In this document: positions 1 through 5,843 of the stretch, in pieces
How positions within the stretch are numbered: position 1 is the stretch's first letter
How the letters are laid out: every line of letters starts with the position of its first letter
Assembly: GCA_011046145.1 (NCBI GenBank)
Contig: DSBA01000021.1
Coordinates: 1 to 11,771, forward strand
DNA: 11,771 bases
DNA from: Candidatus Uhrbacteria bacterium
Lineage (GTDB): Bacteria > Patescibacteriota > Patescibacteriia > CAIXNZ01
Direction of reading: 5' to 3'
Translations under genes and position numbers: made by a program
The notes under the pieces: generated by a model
The model's database searches: none
What the model saw: the letters and a program-made list of their open reading frames with translations, nothing else
Told to the model about the DNA's origin: nothing

Positions 1-16
1 GTATTACATTTGCATT

Positions 17-982
17 ATGTCCAGACAGATCCAACAATTAGAACAGTATTTAGACCAAAAGATCCAAACCAACGTGCCATTAGCACCATACACCACCTTC
101 AAAATTGGCGGGCCAGCCAAGTATTTTTTTATTGCCAAAAATAATGAAGATTTGGTGCGGCTATCCACTTTTGCCAAAAAATTAAAAATTCAGACTTATG
201 TTTTGTCTGGTTGCAGCAATGTTTTGGCGGCTGATTCTGGTTTTGACGGTTTGATAATTCTAAATAAAGCCAAGGATATTGTTTTTAAAAAAGATAATAG
301 GGTAGTGGCAGATGCTGGCGTTTGGCTTATGGATTTAGTTGATAAAACCATTGGCAAAGGGCTTTTGGGCTTGGAAAATTTAGTCGGCATTCCCGGCAGT
401 GTGGGCGGCGCGATCCGCGGCAATGCCGGAGCTTATGGCAGTGAAATAAGCGATTGCCTGATTGGCGTGGAAGTTATGCGCGGTTCTAAACAATTTGTTT
501 TGAATAAAGATAAATGTAAATTTAAATACCGCGATTCTGTTTTTAAGCGTAATAATGATCTTATTATTTCCGCTGAATTCCAATTGCAAAAGGGCGATAA
601 AGAAAAGGCAAAAACAAAAGTAAAAGAAATTTTGCAAAAAAGAAATAACAAGCTGCCAATGGAATATCCTTCAGCTGGCTGTGTTTTTCAAAATATTTTA
701 ATTAATTCTGAAAATATTGAGCAAATAAAAAATTTAAGAAATTTGCCGCCAGAATATCTGGAAAATAAAAAAGTGCCAGCTGCCTGGCTGATTGAATCCC
801 TGGATTTAAAAGGCAAAACAATCGGCAAGTCGCAAGTTTCCAATAAACATGCGAATTTTATTATTAATTTGGGAGGCGCTACTGCTAATCAAGTTTTACA
901 GTTAATTAGCTATATTAAAATGAAAGTGCGGGATGAATTAGGAGTCCAACTTATGGAGGAGATTGAGTACGTTGGTTTTTAA
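17..982 (+). CDS. murB: UDP-N-acetylenolpyruvoylglucosamine reductase (MurB, type II)
   Basis: MurB reduces UDP-GlcNAc-enolpyruvate to UDP-MurNAc with NADPH and FAD in the cytosol, the second committed step of peptidoglycan synthesis. The 321 residues match the type II family in length and motif order. Visible are the FAD-domain TTFKIGGPAKYF (26-37), SGCSNVL (64-70), GIPGSVGGAIRGNAGAYG (124-141), KYRDSVFK (170-177) with Tyr171/Arg172, PSAGCVFQN (218-226), KHANFI (277-282), and the final EEIEYVG with the probable catalytic Glu315. Two oddities are seen. The residue aligned with the usual proton-donating Ser (E. coli Ser229) is Cys222, and the glycine before SN in the nucleotide loop is Cys66. 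The start is the first in-frame ATG, and the 16 bases before it hold no ribosome binding site. The gene lies upstream of gatC on the same strand, separated by a 190-base spacer. Identity is secure. Confidence 0.96.
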   Translation: MSRQIQQLEQYLDQKIQTNVPLAPYTTFKIGGPAKYFFIAKNNEDLVRLSTFAKKLKIQTYVLSGCSNVLAADSGFDGLIILNKAKDIVFKKDNRVVADAGVWLMDLVDKTIGKGLLGLENLVGIPGSVGGAIRGNAGAYGSEISDCLIGVEVMRGSKQFVLNKDKCKFKYRDSVFKRNNDLIISAEFQLQKGDKEKAKTKVKEILQKRNNKLPMEYPSAGCVFQNILINSENIEQIKNLRNLPPEYLENKKVPAAWLIESLDLKGKTIGKSQVSNKHANFIINLGGATANQVLQLISYIKMKVRDELGVQLMEEIEYVGF

Positions 983-992
983 TTGATATGTT

Positions 993-1020
993 TTGTGATT
1001 GTTGTTAGAATAAATATATA
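993..1020 (+). promoter_or_regulatory. Candidate sigma70-type promoter for gatC
   Basis: TTGTGA (993-998) and TATATA (1015-1020) are 16 bases apart just after the murB stop codon. If used, the transcript would carry the inverted repeat at 1033-1122 in its leader before reaching gatC. The region is very A+T-rich, so chance matches are likely and this call is weak. Confidence 0.3.
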
Positions 1021-1032
1021 TTTTATCGGCGA

Positions 1033-1122
1033 TCCCAACAAACTTACAAATTCTTTATAAATTATATAATCTATATTTTAACTTTTTGTGATATTTGTAG
1101 TTGATTTGTGAATTTGTTGGGA
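1033..1122. repeat. Long imperfect inverted repeat between murB and gatC
   Basis: Bases 1033-1052 pair with 1103-1122 over 20 positions. Ten outer pairs are perfect (TCCCAACAAA against TTTGTTGGGA), followed by one C-A mismatch, then nine more pairs of which two are G-U in RNA. The arms enclose about 50 bases of A+T-rich sequence. No run of T follows, so it is not a classical terminator. It could be a leader structure for gatC or the remnant of a small palindromic element; the sequence alone does not decide. Confidence 0.6.
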
Positions 1123-1172
1123 ATTATCAATAATTAAATAACCAAGACAAAAAAATATTTAACTAATAATTT

Positions 1173-1457
1173 ATGAAGTTAACCAAGGCAGAGGTAGAAA
1201 AAATCGCCAAACTTTCGCGTTTGGAATTGACTGAAGAAGAAAAAGACCAGTATGCTGGCCAGCTTTCTGATGTTTTGGCTTATTTTGAGAAACTCAAAGA
1301 GGTTAATACTGAAAATGTGGAAATAACCTCTCAAGTGACAGGGCTGGAAAATGTTTATCGCAATGACAAAATAAACCAGTGCGATTGCCAGAAAGAATTA
1401 GTGAAACAGGCGGCTGAAACAGAAGAGGATTTGATAAAAACACGAAGTGTTTTTTGA
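1173..1457 (+). CDS. gatC: Asp-tRNA(Asn)/Glu-tRNA(Gln) amidotransferase subunit C
   Basis: GatC is the small belt-like subunit that holds GatA to GatB in the amidotransferase converting mischarged Glu-tRNA(Gln) (and often Asp-tRNA(Asn)) to the correct aminoacyl-tRNA. At 94 residues it has the usual length. It shows the N-terminal helix pattern EVEKIAKLSRLELTEEE (7-23), the central VTGLENVYRND (55-65) and the family C-terminal signature IKTRSVF directly before the stop. That stop is TGA, which supports UGA being a normal stop codon in this organism. The start ATG at 1173 follows an A+T-rich leader without a Shine-Dalgarno motif. It would normally be followed directly by gatA, but here a four-helix-bundle gene with flanking inverted repeats intervenes, and the left repeat starts at the gatC stop codon. 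gatB is not in the window. Confidence 0.95.
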   Translation: MKLTKAEVEKIAKLSRLELTEEEKDQYAGQLSDVLAYFEKLKEVNTENVEITSQVTGLENVYRNDKINQCDCQKELVKQAAETEEDLIKTRSVF

Positions 1458-1500
1458 TGTTTATGATGTTAATGGGGTTGATTGAGGTTGGTGATGTTAT
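1457..1500 (+). repeat. Left inverted repeat of the S23 element (five GTT iterons)
   Basis: Five GTT-centred units of the type RKGTTNATG start their GTT at 1459, 1468, 1477, 1487 and 1496, giving spacings of 9, 9, 10 and 9 bases. Paired without gaps against 1950-1907, 31 of 44 positions are Watson-Crick, 5 more are G-T/U and 8 are mismatched. The last base of the gatC stop codon is the outermost position. Confidence 0.8.
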
Positions 1501-1517
1501 AATTTAGAAATAAAAAT

Positions 1518-1910
1518 ATGTATGAAGGGGGATATAAAAAGTTAATTGTTTATAAAAATGCTTGCGAATTAAGACGTCTTATATATAAATATACTGATTC
1601 ATTCAAGAAAGAAGACCCGAGATTGGTTTCGCAAATGAGGAACGCTGCTAGATCGGTTAAACAAAACATCGTAGAAGGCTATAAGCGCGATTCAATAGGT
1701 ATTTACATAAACATGTGCAAAGTAAGCTATGCATCTTTAGAGGAATTAATAGAAGATATTGATGATTGTTTTGAAGATGAACGTTTTAATTCAGAAATAT
1801 ATGATCAGTTAAATGACTTAGCCAAAAGAACAAGTTATTTATTGAGTAGATATATAAATTCGTTATTCAAGATGGAAAGAGAGGGAACTTGGAGAAAAAA
1901 CTTTAAATAA
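1518..1910 (+). CDS. Four-helix-bundle protein, S23/IVP family
   Basis: A 130-residue all-helical protein of the S23 ribosomal-protein / intervening-sequence family (PF05635-like; the fold also includes the Avd protein of diversity-generating retroelements). Seen are the N-terminal LIVYKNACELRR (9-20), the signature LVSQMRNAARSVKQNIVEGY (36-55), where the family usually has a QxRRAxxSIxxNIAEG pattern, and YINMCKVSYASLEELIEDID (63-82). The biochemical role of the family is not established; nucleic-acid or ribosome association is suggested by its rRNA intervening sequences and by the basic Avd relatives. The gene lies between gatC (60-base gap) and gatA (32-base gap), inside mirrored inverted repeats. 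Six of its ten isoleucine codons are ATA, which looks unlike the neighbours. No Shine-Dalgarno motif precedes the ATG. No reverse transcriptase or rRNA gene is nearby, so a retroelement or rRNA role here is not supported. Confidence 0.9.
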   Translation: MYEGGYKKLIVYKNACELRRLIYKYTDSFKKEDPRLVSQMRNAARSVKQNIVEGYKRDSIGIYINMCKVSYASLEELIEDIDDCFEDERFNSEIYDQLNDLAKRTSYLLSRYINSLFKMEREGTWRKNFK

Positions 1911-1950
1911 CCCTATAAACCTCACCTAACCTCATAAACTTCATGAACCT
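1907..1950 (-). repeat. Right inverted repeat of the S23 element (mirrored iterons over gatA start)
   Basis: Read on the minus strand, five GTT units occur with the same outer-to-inner spacings as the left copy (9, 9, 10, 9). On the plus strand the AAC triplets end at 1948, 1939, 1930, 1920 and 1911. The repeat overlaps the last codons and stop of the four-helix-bundle gene and covers the gatA start codon (1943-1945). In RNA that AUG would pair with 1462-1464 of the left arm. Confidence 0.8.
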
Positions 1951-3400
1951 AAATCTATTAACAATCAAACAAGCGCAAGAGAAACTGCAAAAAAAGGAGA
2001 TTTCCTGCCAGGAACTAACCCAGTCTTGCATTATCCAAATAGAAAACACTGAAGAACATTTGCATGCTTTTTTGGCCAAAAATTTTGACCAGGCTTTGGA
2101 ACAAGCTAAAAAGGTTGATAGGAAAATCAAGCAAGGCGAAAAATTAAAGCCGCTGGAAGGCATTCCTTGCAGCATTAAAGATATCATCTGCACTAAAGGC
2201 ATTAGAACAACAGCTGCTTCTAAAATGCTGCAAAATTATGAGCCTTTATATGACGCAACTGTTATTAAAAAAATAAAAGACGCGGGCGCCATAATTTTAG
2301 GCAAAAACAATTGCGATGCCTGGGCCCATGGTTCATCAACTGAAAATTCAGATTTTGGGCCGACGCATAATCCCTGGGATATCACCCGGGTGCCGGGCGG
2401 TTCTTCTGGCGGCGGCGGCGCTAGTGTGGCTGCTGACCAGGTTATTTTTGCATTAGGCACAGATACAGGAGGCTCAATCCGTTTGCCAGCTTCATTTTGC
2501 GGTATTGTTGGCTTAAAACCGACTTATGGCCGAGTTTCTCGCTACGGCGCCATTGCCATGGGTTCATCTTTGGATACTATCGGGCCCATGACAAAAACAG
2601 TAGAAGACGCGGCTATTGTTTTGCAGATTATTGCCGGCACAGATAAAAAAGATTCAACTACCCCTGCTGTTAAAGTGCCTGATTACAGCCAAGCTTTGCA
2701 AAAGGGGATTAAAGGCTTGAAAATCGGCATCCCGAAACAAGCGCTTGGTCAGGGTTTGGATTCCCAAGTAAAAACTCTTTTTGAAGTCAGTGTAAAAGAA
2801 TTGGAGAAATTAGGCGCTAAAACAAAAGAAATTGAAATGCCATATCTTGATTATGGTCTGGCTGTTTATTATATTATTATGCCGGCTGAAGTTAGCTCAA
2901 ATTTAGGGCGTTATGAAGGCATTCGCTATGGCCGCCCAGCCAAAAACGCGGCTGATTTAATGGAAATATATACAAAATCAAGGGCGCAAGGTTTTAATCC
3001 TGAAAATAAAAGAAGGATAATGATCGGCACATATACTTTAAGCGCTGGTTATTATGACGCTTATTATAAAAAAGCCATGCAGGTCAGGACATTAATCAAA
3101 AAGGAATTTGAAAATGCATTAAATAAAGTTGATTTAATTTTAATGCCAACAGCGCCGTCGCCGGCTTTCAAATTAGGTGAAAAGACAGATGATCCTATGC
3201 AAATGTATTTAGCTGATATTTATACTATTAATCTTAATCTTGCGGGCGTGCCCGGCATTTCCATGCCCTGCGGTTTTGCTAATGGTTTGCCAGTAGGCAT
3301 GCAATTAATCGGACCTCAATTTGGCGAAGAAAAAATTTTCCAGGCCGCAAACGCTTATGAACAGGCAACTGGCTGGCATAAGATAAAACCAAAAATTTAA
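1943..3400 (+). CDS. gatA: Asp-tRNA(Asn)/Glu-tRNA(Gln) amidotransferase subunit A (amidase)
   Basis: GatA hydrolyses glutamine and channels the ammonia to GatB, which amidates Glu-tRNA(Gln) or Asp-tRNA(Asn). The 485 residues span the whole amidase-signature family. The Ser-cisSer-Lys triad is intact at Lys79 (CSIKD, 76-80), Ser154 (PGGSSGG, 151-157) and Ser178 (TGGSIR, 175-180), the same residue numbers I recall for the Staphylococcus enzyme. Further family motifs are GIVGLKPTYGRVSRYG (187-202), SLDTIGPM (209-216) and NLAGVPGISMPCG (432-444). The N-terminus MNLNLLTIKQAQEKLQ fits GatA proteins, so the ATG at 1943 is accepted although it has no Shine-Dalgarno motif and lies inside the right inverted repeat of the inserted element. 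It ends 26 bases before the terminator at 3427. gatB must lie elsewhere. Confidence 0.97.
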   Translation: MNLNLLTIKQAQEKLQKKEISCQELTQSCIIQIENTEEHLHAFLAKNFDQALEQAKKVDRKIKQGEKLKPLEGIPCSIKDIICTKGIRTTAASKMLQNYEPLYDATVIKKIKDAGAIILGKNNCDAWAHGSSTENSDFGPTHNPWDITRVPGGSSGGGGASVAADQVIFALGTDTGGSIRLPASFCGIVGLKPTYGRVSRYGAIAMGSSLDTIGPMTKTVEDAAIVLQIIAGTDKKDSTTPAVKVPDYSQALQKGIKGLKIGIPKQALGQGLDSQVKTLFEVSVKELEKLGAKTKEIEMPYLDYGLAVYYIIMPAEVSSNLGRYEGIRYGRPAKNAADLMEIYTKSRAQGFNPENKRRIMIGTYTLSAGYYDAYYKKAMQVRTLIKKEFENALNKVDLILMPTAPSPAFKLGEKTDDPMQMYLADIYTINLNLAGVPGISMPCGFANGLPVGMQLIGPQFGEEKIFQAANAYEQATGWHKIKPKI

Positions 3401-3426
3401 CTAAATAAGGATTAAAATTTTTTAAT

Positions 3427-3463
3427 AAAAAAGTCTGAATCTATATTATTTTGGGCTTTTTTT
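3427..3463 (+). terminator. Probable intrinsic terminator after gatA
   Basis: AAAAAAGTC (3427-3435) pairs with GGCTTTTTT (3454-3462), including one T-G pair, around an 18-base loop. The descending arm is itself a run of T, giving a weak but typical A/T-type terminator 26 bases after the gatA stop. It separates the gat genes from the copper operon. Confidence 0.6.
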
Positions 3464-3517
3464 ATTGTATGGCTATAAAATTTGCGGGTTGCTGATGATT
3501 TGTCTACAATTTTGGAC

Positions 3518-3546
3518 TTGACATCATAAATTTTTTATTTTATTAT
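3518..3546 (+). promoter_or_regulatory. Promoter of the copper operon (PcsoR)
   Basis: A perfect -35 TTGACA (3518-3523) is followed after exactly 17 bases by a -10 TATTAT (3541-3546). This is the best sigma70-type promoter in the window. The CsoR-type palindrome begins on the last base of the -10, and csoR starts 50 bases downstream of it. This geometry implies that a bound repressor blocks RNA polymerase. Confidence 0.82.
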
Positions 3547-3568
3547 ACCCCTACCTATGGTAGGGGTA
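3546..3568. promoter_or_regulatory. CsoR operator: perfect 10-3-10 palindrome
   Basis: The left arm TACCCCTACC (3546-3555) and its exact reverse complement (3559-3568) flank a TAT centre. The TACCCC...GGGGTA ends match the G/C-tract inverted repeats known as CsoR copper operators. The site overlaps the -10 and presumed transcription start of a promoter whose first gene is a CsoR homologue, so autoregulated, copper-inducible control is strongly implied. No second copy was found in the window. Confidence 0.85.
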
Positions 3569-3596
3569 ATATATTTTAATATTTAATTAAATAATT

Positions 3597-3869
3597 ATGA
3601 CAAATCAAAAAGAAAAAACTTTGGTTAATTTTAAAAAAGCTCACAGCCTACTGGCGAAGATAGTCAAAATGGTTGAGGAGGACAAGTATTGTATTGATAT
3701 TATGCAGCAGAACATGGCAGTAATCGGACTTTTGAAATCAGCCCATCAGATGTTTATGGAAGCTCATCTTAATACTTGTTTTAAAAACGCCATGGCGTCC
3801 AAAAATGAAAAAAGAAAAAAAGAAATGATTGAAGAAATTTTGAAGGTGACAAGATTAGCCAATAAATAG
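3597..3869 (+). CDS. csoR: CsoR/RcnR-family copper-sensing repressor
   Basis: A 90-residue all-helical repressor of the CsoR family (DUF156). Members form tetramers, bind an operator in the metal-free state and let go when Cu(I) binds. The copper-site signature x-C-H-C is present: Cys32 in MVEEDKYCIDI (25-35), then His57 and Cys61 in HLNTC (57-61), with Tyr31 next to the first Cys. The histidine favours a copper sensor over the persulfide sensor CstR, which lacks it. The first helix is divergent: where most relatives have an R-x-x-R-x-EGQ-x-RG pattern, this one reads NFKKAHSLLAKIVKM (11-25), so DNA contacts may rely on its lysines. It is the first gene of the operon, 28 bases after the palindromic operator, with the next gene starting 20 bases later. 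No Shine-Dalgarno motif is present. Confidence 0.9.
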   Translation: MTNQKEKTLVNFKKAHSLLAKIVKMVEEDKYCIDIMQQNMAVIGLLKSAHQMFMEAHLNTCFKNAMASKNEKRKKEMIEEILKVTRLANK

Positions 3870-3889
3870 CTTTTTTAAAAATATTAATT

Positions 3890-4273
3890 ATGAGAAAATT
3901 TATATTGCTATTAATTATTTTAGGCGCTGTTTTTAGTTTATCATTTTATTTTAATCAGGGAGATAATCCTGATTTTGATAAATTGTCGCTTGAACAAATG
4001 TGGGAACAAATTACAAATCAACGCCAACTAGCAATAGCTAAAGCCCGGCAAAACGGCGATTACAAATGTTGTATTGATCCGCCTTGCACTATGTGTTTTG
4101 ACAGCGCTAGTCAATGGAATTACGGTCAAACTGGCAAATGTTTTTGTGATGAATTTATTGCCAGAGGAGAAGAGCCTTGTCCTCAATGCCAAAAAGGAAT
4201 AGCCTGCGCTTCGGAAAATAAACATAGATCGGCAGATGATGCTTTTTGCGATATCAATTTACAAACTAACTAA
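3890..4273 (+). CDS. Exported cysteine-rich protein of the copper operon, unnamed family
   Basis: A 127-residue protein without a function I can name. An N-terminal hydrophobic segment (about residues 4-20) after Arg2-Lys3 should act as a signal anchor or uncleaved signal peptide, placing the rest outside the membrane; there is no lipobox cysteine. The exported part has ten cysteines in a regular pattern: YKCCIDPPCTMCF (58-70) with Cys60, 61, 66 and 69; CFC (84-86); PCPQC (96-100); then Cys106 and Cys120. CxxC and CxC spacings of this kind suit thiolate binding of Cu(I) or zinc. It lies between csoR and the HMA/DsbD-like/cupredoxin gene with gaps of only 20 and 9 bases, so it is almost certainly co-expressed under copper control. 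The likely role, by inference, is an extracytoplasmic copper chaperone or scavenger. Disulfide-bonded structural cysteines are the alternative, especially given the DsbA-like gene downstream. Confidence 0.8.
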   Translation: MRKFILLLIILGAVFSLSFYFNQGDNPDFDKLSLEQMWEQITNQRQLAIAKARQNGDYKCCIDPPCTMCFDSASQWNYGQTGKCFCDEFIARGEEPCPQCQKGIACASENKHRSADDAFCDINLQTN

Positions 4274-4282
4274 TTAAATAAA

Positions 4283-5623
4283 ATGCTTAAAAAAGTCAAA
4301 ATTAAAATAGAAGGTATTCATTGCCAAAGCTGCAAAACAATGATTGAAACAGCTGTTTATTCATTGTCTGGAGTTTTGAGGATCAATGTTGATTATTATG
4401 ATTGCAGAGCGGAAATTGAATATGATGAATCCAAAATAAGCCAAGCTAAAATTTTTGAAAAAATAAAAGAATTAAACTATCGGCCCGCTGAAATAAGCAA
4501 AGGAATTGAATTTAAAAAAACGACTTCAAAAACAAGCCCCTTTTTAATCGGGTTGCTTGTTCCGCTTGCGCTGGCCGTACTTATTGGTGTTTATTTTCTT
4601 TTTGCCAAATACGGCGGGTTTGAAATATTAGCGGCTTTAAATGAGCAAAATATCGGTTATGGCTTGATTTTTGCAATTGGCCTTTTGGCCGGGTTTCACT
4701 GTATCGGAATGTGCGGAGGACTGGTTGTTGCTTATTCTGCATTTGCAATTAAAAAAGAAAAAAAACAATTGGTTGCCCCTCATTTGCAATATAATGGCGG
4801 CCGTTTAATTTCTTACACATTAATCGGGGGCATTTTAGGCGGCATTGGGCGGTTTTTTGGCATTAATCCTGTTTTTACGGGCTTGGTTATGCTAATTGCT
4901 GGAGGTTTAATGGTTTTAATCGGCTTGTCCTTTATTATTAAAACGCCGCTTTTGGAAAAATTAAAAATCAAAACTCCTGATTTTATCGCCAAATATTTAT
5001 TCAAGCAGCAAAACAGCAAACATGCCAAAGGTCCCTTTGTTATCGGGCTATTAAACGGATTTATGCCTTGCGGGCCTTTGCAGGCCATGCAATTATACGC
5101 GCTGGCTTCCGGCAGTTTTTCAAAAGGAGCTTTAAGCCTGGCTGTTTATGCCCTGGGCACAATCCCATTAATGTTTGGCTTCGGGGTTTTTATTTCTAAA
5201 ATATCAGATCGTTTTGTCGGCAAAATAATAAAAATTTCAGGCGTTTTGGTGATAATTTTGGGCTTGATTATGATTAGCAGAGGATTTGCAAATTTTGGCT
5301 ATGATTTTTCGTCAAGATCTCAAGAACAGGCAGGCAGTACAGTCAAAATCGAAAACGGCTATCAGGAAGTCAGGATGGATTTAACTTATTTTGGCTATGA
5401 TCCCAATATTTTGCATGTAAAAAGGGGAATTCCTGTGCGCTGGATAATCAATGTGAAACAAATGTCAGGTTGTACTAATGCTGTCAGAATTGACGAGTAT
5501 AATATTTATAGAGATTTACAATACGGTGAAAATATAATTAAATTTACGCCGGATAAAACAGGTGAAGTTAAGTTTTCCTGCTGGATGAAAATGGTCTGGG
5601 GCAAATTTATCGTGACTGATTAA
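4283..5623 (+). CDS. HMA - DsbD-like (TauE/SafE-type) membrane protein - cupredoxin fusion
   Basis: A 446-residue three-part protein. Residues 1-70 form an HMA metal-binding domain with GIHCQSC (Cys14, Cys17). Residues about 86-333 contain about seven membrane segments of the DsbD-like/UreH type (PF13386), with HCIGMCGG (139-146) carrying Cys140/Cys144 and GLLNGFMPCGP (255-265) carrying Cys263. Residues about 355-446 are a cupredoxin-like domain with Cys397 (SGCTN), Cys433 and Met435/Met437 (FSCWMKM) near the end. With an odd number of segments the HMA faces the cytosol and the cupredoxin the outside, so copper could be passed from inside to outside, or electrons moved across. The first cupredoxin ligand position shows Cys where type 1 sites usually have His; I believe this is common in this fusion family, but could not check it. 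It starts 9 bases after the Cys-rich gene and 15 bases before the ferredoxin gene. The transported species (copper, electrons or both) is not proven. Confidence 0.88.
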   Translation: MLKKVKIKIEGIHCQSCKTMIETAVYSLSGVLRINVDYYDCRAEIEYDESKISQAKIFEKIKELNYRPAEISKGIEFKKTTSKTSPFLIGLLVPLALAVLIGVYFLFAKYGGFEILAALNEQNIGYGLIFAIGLLAGFHCIGMCGGLVVAYSAFAIKKEKKQLVAPHLQYNGGRLISYTLIGGILGGIGRFFGINPVFTGLVMLIAGGLMVLIGLSFIIKTPLLEKLKIKTPDFIAKYLFKQQNSKHAKGPFVIGLLNGFMPCGPLQAMQLYALASGSFSKGALSLAVYALGTIPLMFGFGVFISKISDRFVGKIIKISGVLVIILGLIMISRGFANFGYDFSSRSQEQAGSTVKIENGYQEVRMDLTYFGYDPNILHVKRGIPVRWIINVKQMSGCTNAVRIDEYNIYRDLQYGENIIKFTPDKTGEVKFSCWMKMVWGKFIVTD

Positions 5624-5638
5624 CAAATTTAATATAAA

Positions 5639-5821
5639 ATGCAGATGAAAAGAAAAATTATAGAAATCAATGAGCAAAAATGCAATGGTTGCGGATTGTG
5701 CGTCGGCATTTGCGCTGAAGCTGCCCTGGAAATAATTGACGAAAAAGCCAAGTTGGTAAAATCAGGGAGAAATATTATTATTAAGGAATATGCCATCTCT
5801 TTGAAAGGGGAAATAATTTAA
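5639..5821 (+). CDS. Small single-cluster ferredoxin (truncated two-cluster type)
   Basis: A 60-residue ferredoxin with one CxxCxxCxxxC motif (Cys15, 18, 21, 25 in QKCNGCGLCVGICAEAAL), enough for one [4Fe-4S] cluster. The residue after the fourth Cys is Ala rather than the usual Pro. Its first 40 residues resemble two-cluster ferredoxins that start with KIIEINEEKCNGCGLC. After KAKLV (37-41), where such proteins continue into a second cysteine cluster, this one has a cysteine-free tail and stops. No cysteine codons resembling the lost cluster appear before copA, so this is a real loss, not a local frameshift. A second in-frame ATG at 5645 is an equally good start. It lies between the HMA/DsbD-like fusion and copA with gaps of 15 and 22 bases. 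It may supply electrons to the membrane partner or to copper or thiol reduction, but that is speculative. Confidence 0.82.
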   Translation: MQMKRKIIEINEQKCNGCGLCVGICAEAALEIIDEKAKLVKSGRNIIIKEYAISLKGEII

Positions 5822-5843
5822 TTAAAGATTAATTTTATTTAGT

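Larger units (their letters stand above)
1457..1950 (+). mobile_element. S23/IVP four-helix-bundle insertion element within gatCA
   Basis: A segment of about 494 bases lies between the gatC stop codon and the gatA start and is bounded by mirrored inverted repeats (1457-1500 and 1907-1950). It contains a single gene, the four-helix-bundle protein at 1518-1910. Proteins of this family are known from intervening sequences of 23S rRNA genes, where flanking complementary ends form a stem; here the same kind of module sits in a protein operon. No clear target-site duplication is visible just outside the repeats. Calling it mobile is inference from the module's structure, the bounded insertion between two normally adjacent genes, and the ATA-rich codon use of its gene. 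Confidence 0.6.

Noticed and set aside
1455..1457. Possible UGA recoding to glycine (SR1/Gracilibacteria code)
   Set aside because: gatC ends at its expected C-terminal IKTRSVF right before this TGA, and read-through adds only a few non-conserved residues before TAA. The spermidine-synthase-like gene also ends sensibly at TGA.
1518..1910. Avd accessory gene of a diversity-generating retroelement
   Set aside because: The fold family is shared, but there is no reverse transcriptase, template repeat or variable target gene nearby.
3597..3869. CstR-type persulfide sensor instead of CsoR
   Set aside because: The histidine in the HLNTC motif and the copper genes downstream favour a copper sensor; CstR proteins lack this histidine.
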